DNA from: Serilophus lunatus
Taxonomy: Eukaryota > Chordata > Aves > Passeriformes > Eurylaimidae
NCBI GenBank assembly: GCA_013399895.1
Contig: VXBA01005117.1
Coordinates: 2,247,075 to 2,311,074 of the forward strand
DNA length: 64,000 nucleotides
Direction of reading: 5' to 3'
The notes under the pieces are model-generated. The model was given only the letters and a program-made list of their open reading frames with translations. It was not told the DNA's origin and ran no database searches. The first letter of the stretch is position 1, and each line of letters begins with the position of its first letter. Positions 61,966 to 64,000 of this stretch are shown here, piece after piece. Position numbers and translations under genes: made by a program.

Positions 61966-64000
61966 GTTGCTACACATGTAATTACAAAGATCCATCCATG
62001 AAATAGACTGTGATGTTCCAGGTTTGCCCCACGAAATAGGACCTGCAGGATTGCTGCAGTTAATGGGTTATCCCTTTTTCAATCACTTTTGAATACATTA
62101 ATTTCTAAATATTGCTCTTGTTTAACAGTAGAATTTTCAAAGAGCCTTAAAAATGCTGCGATCTTAAATCATGCTTTATTTACTTGTTTTATTTGTATTG
62201 ATCCAGCCAGCTTTAAATTGAGTTACAGAGTGAAACCAGCCCACTGCTCACTTTGGAATGTGTCATCTATTTAAGATTCCTAGAGTTTCACCAAAATTAA
62301 GCAGCCTGCTGCCTTAAGATACTGGCTTTTCTTTTGGTGCATATTTTTGCAGGTTATTTATAGTACAGTTATTTGTGGTGTACACTCAGAGTGTTTGAGG
62401 GAAGGTGTTATGTCGCATTTGAATCCAGGGAAAAATGACAGCGCCTCCCAGACTGCGCTGCTCCAACAGATGTGTGTCCATGTGCTTTGGGAAGAGAGAG
62501 GGGTAGGGCTGCCAGTTATCCCATCCCATTGACCTTGTTCACTGAGCCCAATCTAGATCATGTTGTACCAATCATCACACACTTGGATCTGGTTGTAAAT
62601 ATAATATGACATCTAGACTTTGATAGAGCTGCTGTCCCCTCCTGGGTATTTACACTCCAGTCTGTGGGCTAAATTTGGGGGCCTTTCTGTCTAAAAATTC
62701 TCTACACAGGATATGCAGTGGAGAAAGAGATAAAATGGGGAAAGCATCAAAGCTCCTCCAAGGGATGGTGTTACTTGATATTATTATTCCTTGGACATTT
62801 TCCATGTAATTTATAGTATCTTCAGCGAGCTAATGGAACAGAACTGACACTGTCTTATTATTTGACAAGCTAATGAGCCAGCATGTAGTAAACAAGGGTT
62901 TATGTAAAGACTTCATAATTTCTTAAGAGAAACAGCAGTAGACAGTCCTGTTTCTTTTCACAGCAAAATGTTCAAATGCTGCACACTTCATATCATACAA
63001 TGTAATTACCCTCAAAGACACATTCCATCAACATTTTGAATGTAGCTGCTGAACACAAAGTAACCATAAGGATACATTTATCCTGGTATGTTCTATGGTC
63101 ACCTGGGCTCTGCTAAACTTTTATAGTAATTTGTAAATTGATAATAATCTTCTGATAGTTTTATATCACATAGGTGTGTATTATAGATAACTCACGTTTT
63201 CTGTGCCCCAGGAGTAAGTTTCTTTTTGTTCTCTAAAATTAATATCTGTGGATTTGGTAGAGTCACATATTCTGGCATCACTGCCTATATTTATCTTCTG
63301 TATTTAAAGAGAGCATATTTCACCTCACACAGCTTTAAATCAATTATATCTGATCAGAAGAGACAGACTGTTAAGGAATCCTGTTTAGCATGGTTGTAAA
63401 TGTGTTAACAAGCAGTTTCCAAATGGAAAACAGATAATTCCTCAAGAATTAGACACTCAGTTCTTGTTTTCCTGCCCAAGAGTGTGCTCCTGTGAGTGCA
63501 GAAAACTTATTAAACCAGGTGTTTGCAAAAATCATACTTAAAATAATGCATTATCTCGCTCTGTTCTGAGTGTTTTTAAGGGATGGGGGGTTTTTTGGTA
63601 GTTTCTTGGTAGTTTTTTAACAATTTAAACTCTAAATGTGAGTAAAGACAATATGTTCTTGTTGCAGTCTGAAATTGGTCAGATTTTAACAAAAATAGCT
63701 AAAGTTCTAGGACCAAAATGCAATAAATATATGGGCTATTTTTCAGTAGGTAGCACAAAATATCTGCCAACCATTACTTGTAGAAGTCGTGAACTGTTTA
63801 AAAGCAAATAAAATACCCAAAGTGGTGGATCTTACAATTGAACTTAAACCTTCTAGATATCCATGAAATAATTACAGGAAGAGCAGAGGATTACAAACTT
63901 CCTCATCCCTGTGATATTCCCAAACTCATTCTCCAACGGGAGTCAGCTCTACTGCATAAGGGAATGAGGCAAGATTAGTGCTTTTTATTGATGCAGCCAG
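61966..64000. other. Intergenic stretch to right edge, no gene seen
   Basis: About 2 kb with no recognised exon or repeat apart from a short duplicated TTGGTAGTTTC/TTGGTAGTTTT near 63595-63620. Confidence 0.6.

Noticed and set aside
1..64000. CRISPR arrays, bacterial operons, phage or plasmid features
   Set aside because: No regularly spaced repeats or prokaryotic gene packing; the spliced KLHL4 gene and CR1 LINEs show vertebrate nuclear DNA.

Overview
The window is vertebrate nuclear DNA, most likely from a bird. It holds intron-split genes with GT-AG splice sites, is AT-rich and gene-poor, and its recognisable interspersed repeats are all CR1-type LINE 3' ends (TTCCAACC..., ATTCTATGA-like tails). 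No Alu, L1 or L2 sequence was noticed. Several antisense CR1 copies have the GAATCATTAAGGTTG...GACCTC end common in songbird genomes, so a passerine is plausible but not proven. A 124-base N run and two isolated Ns show this is a draft scaffold.

The one protein-coding gene I can support is the 5' half of KLHL4 (kelch-like family member 4) on the minus strand. Six coding exons run from the start codon at 27288 to 2410: 26867-27288, 7892-8062, 7301-7437, 6594-6790, 3744-3956 and 2410-2596. All phases agree, and together they encode residues 1-442: a basic/tryptophan-rich N-terminus, a BTB domain, a BACK domain and the first turn of the kelch propeller. The remaining kelch exons must lie beyond the left edge. 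Intron 1 is about 18.8 kb. KLHL family proteins usually act as substrate adaptors for CUL3 ubiquitin ligases.

Upstream of the start codon (higher coordinates) there is an A/T homopolymer tract, two 7-codon upstream ORFs, and a minus-strand TATA-like box near 27642-27648. These suggest a 5' leader of roughly 330 bases.

From about 27.7 kb to 64 kb I see no convincing exon. This appears to be intergenic DNA with scattered CR1 fragments, AT-rich simple sequence, one assembly gap and several unexplained hairpins. I found no sign of a new multi-gene system. The points most worth checking are a possible alternative first exon for KLHL4, the upstream ORFs, and the hairpins on either side of the gap and at 50.9 kb.
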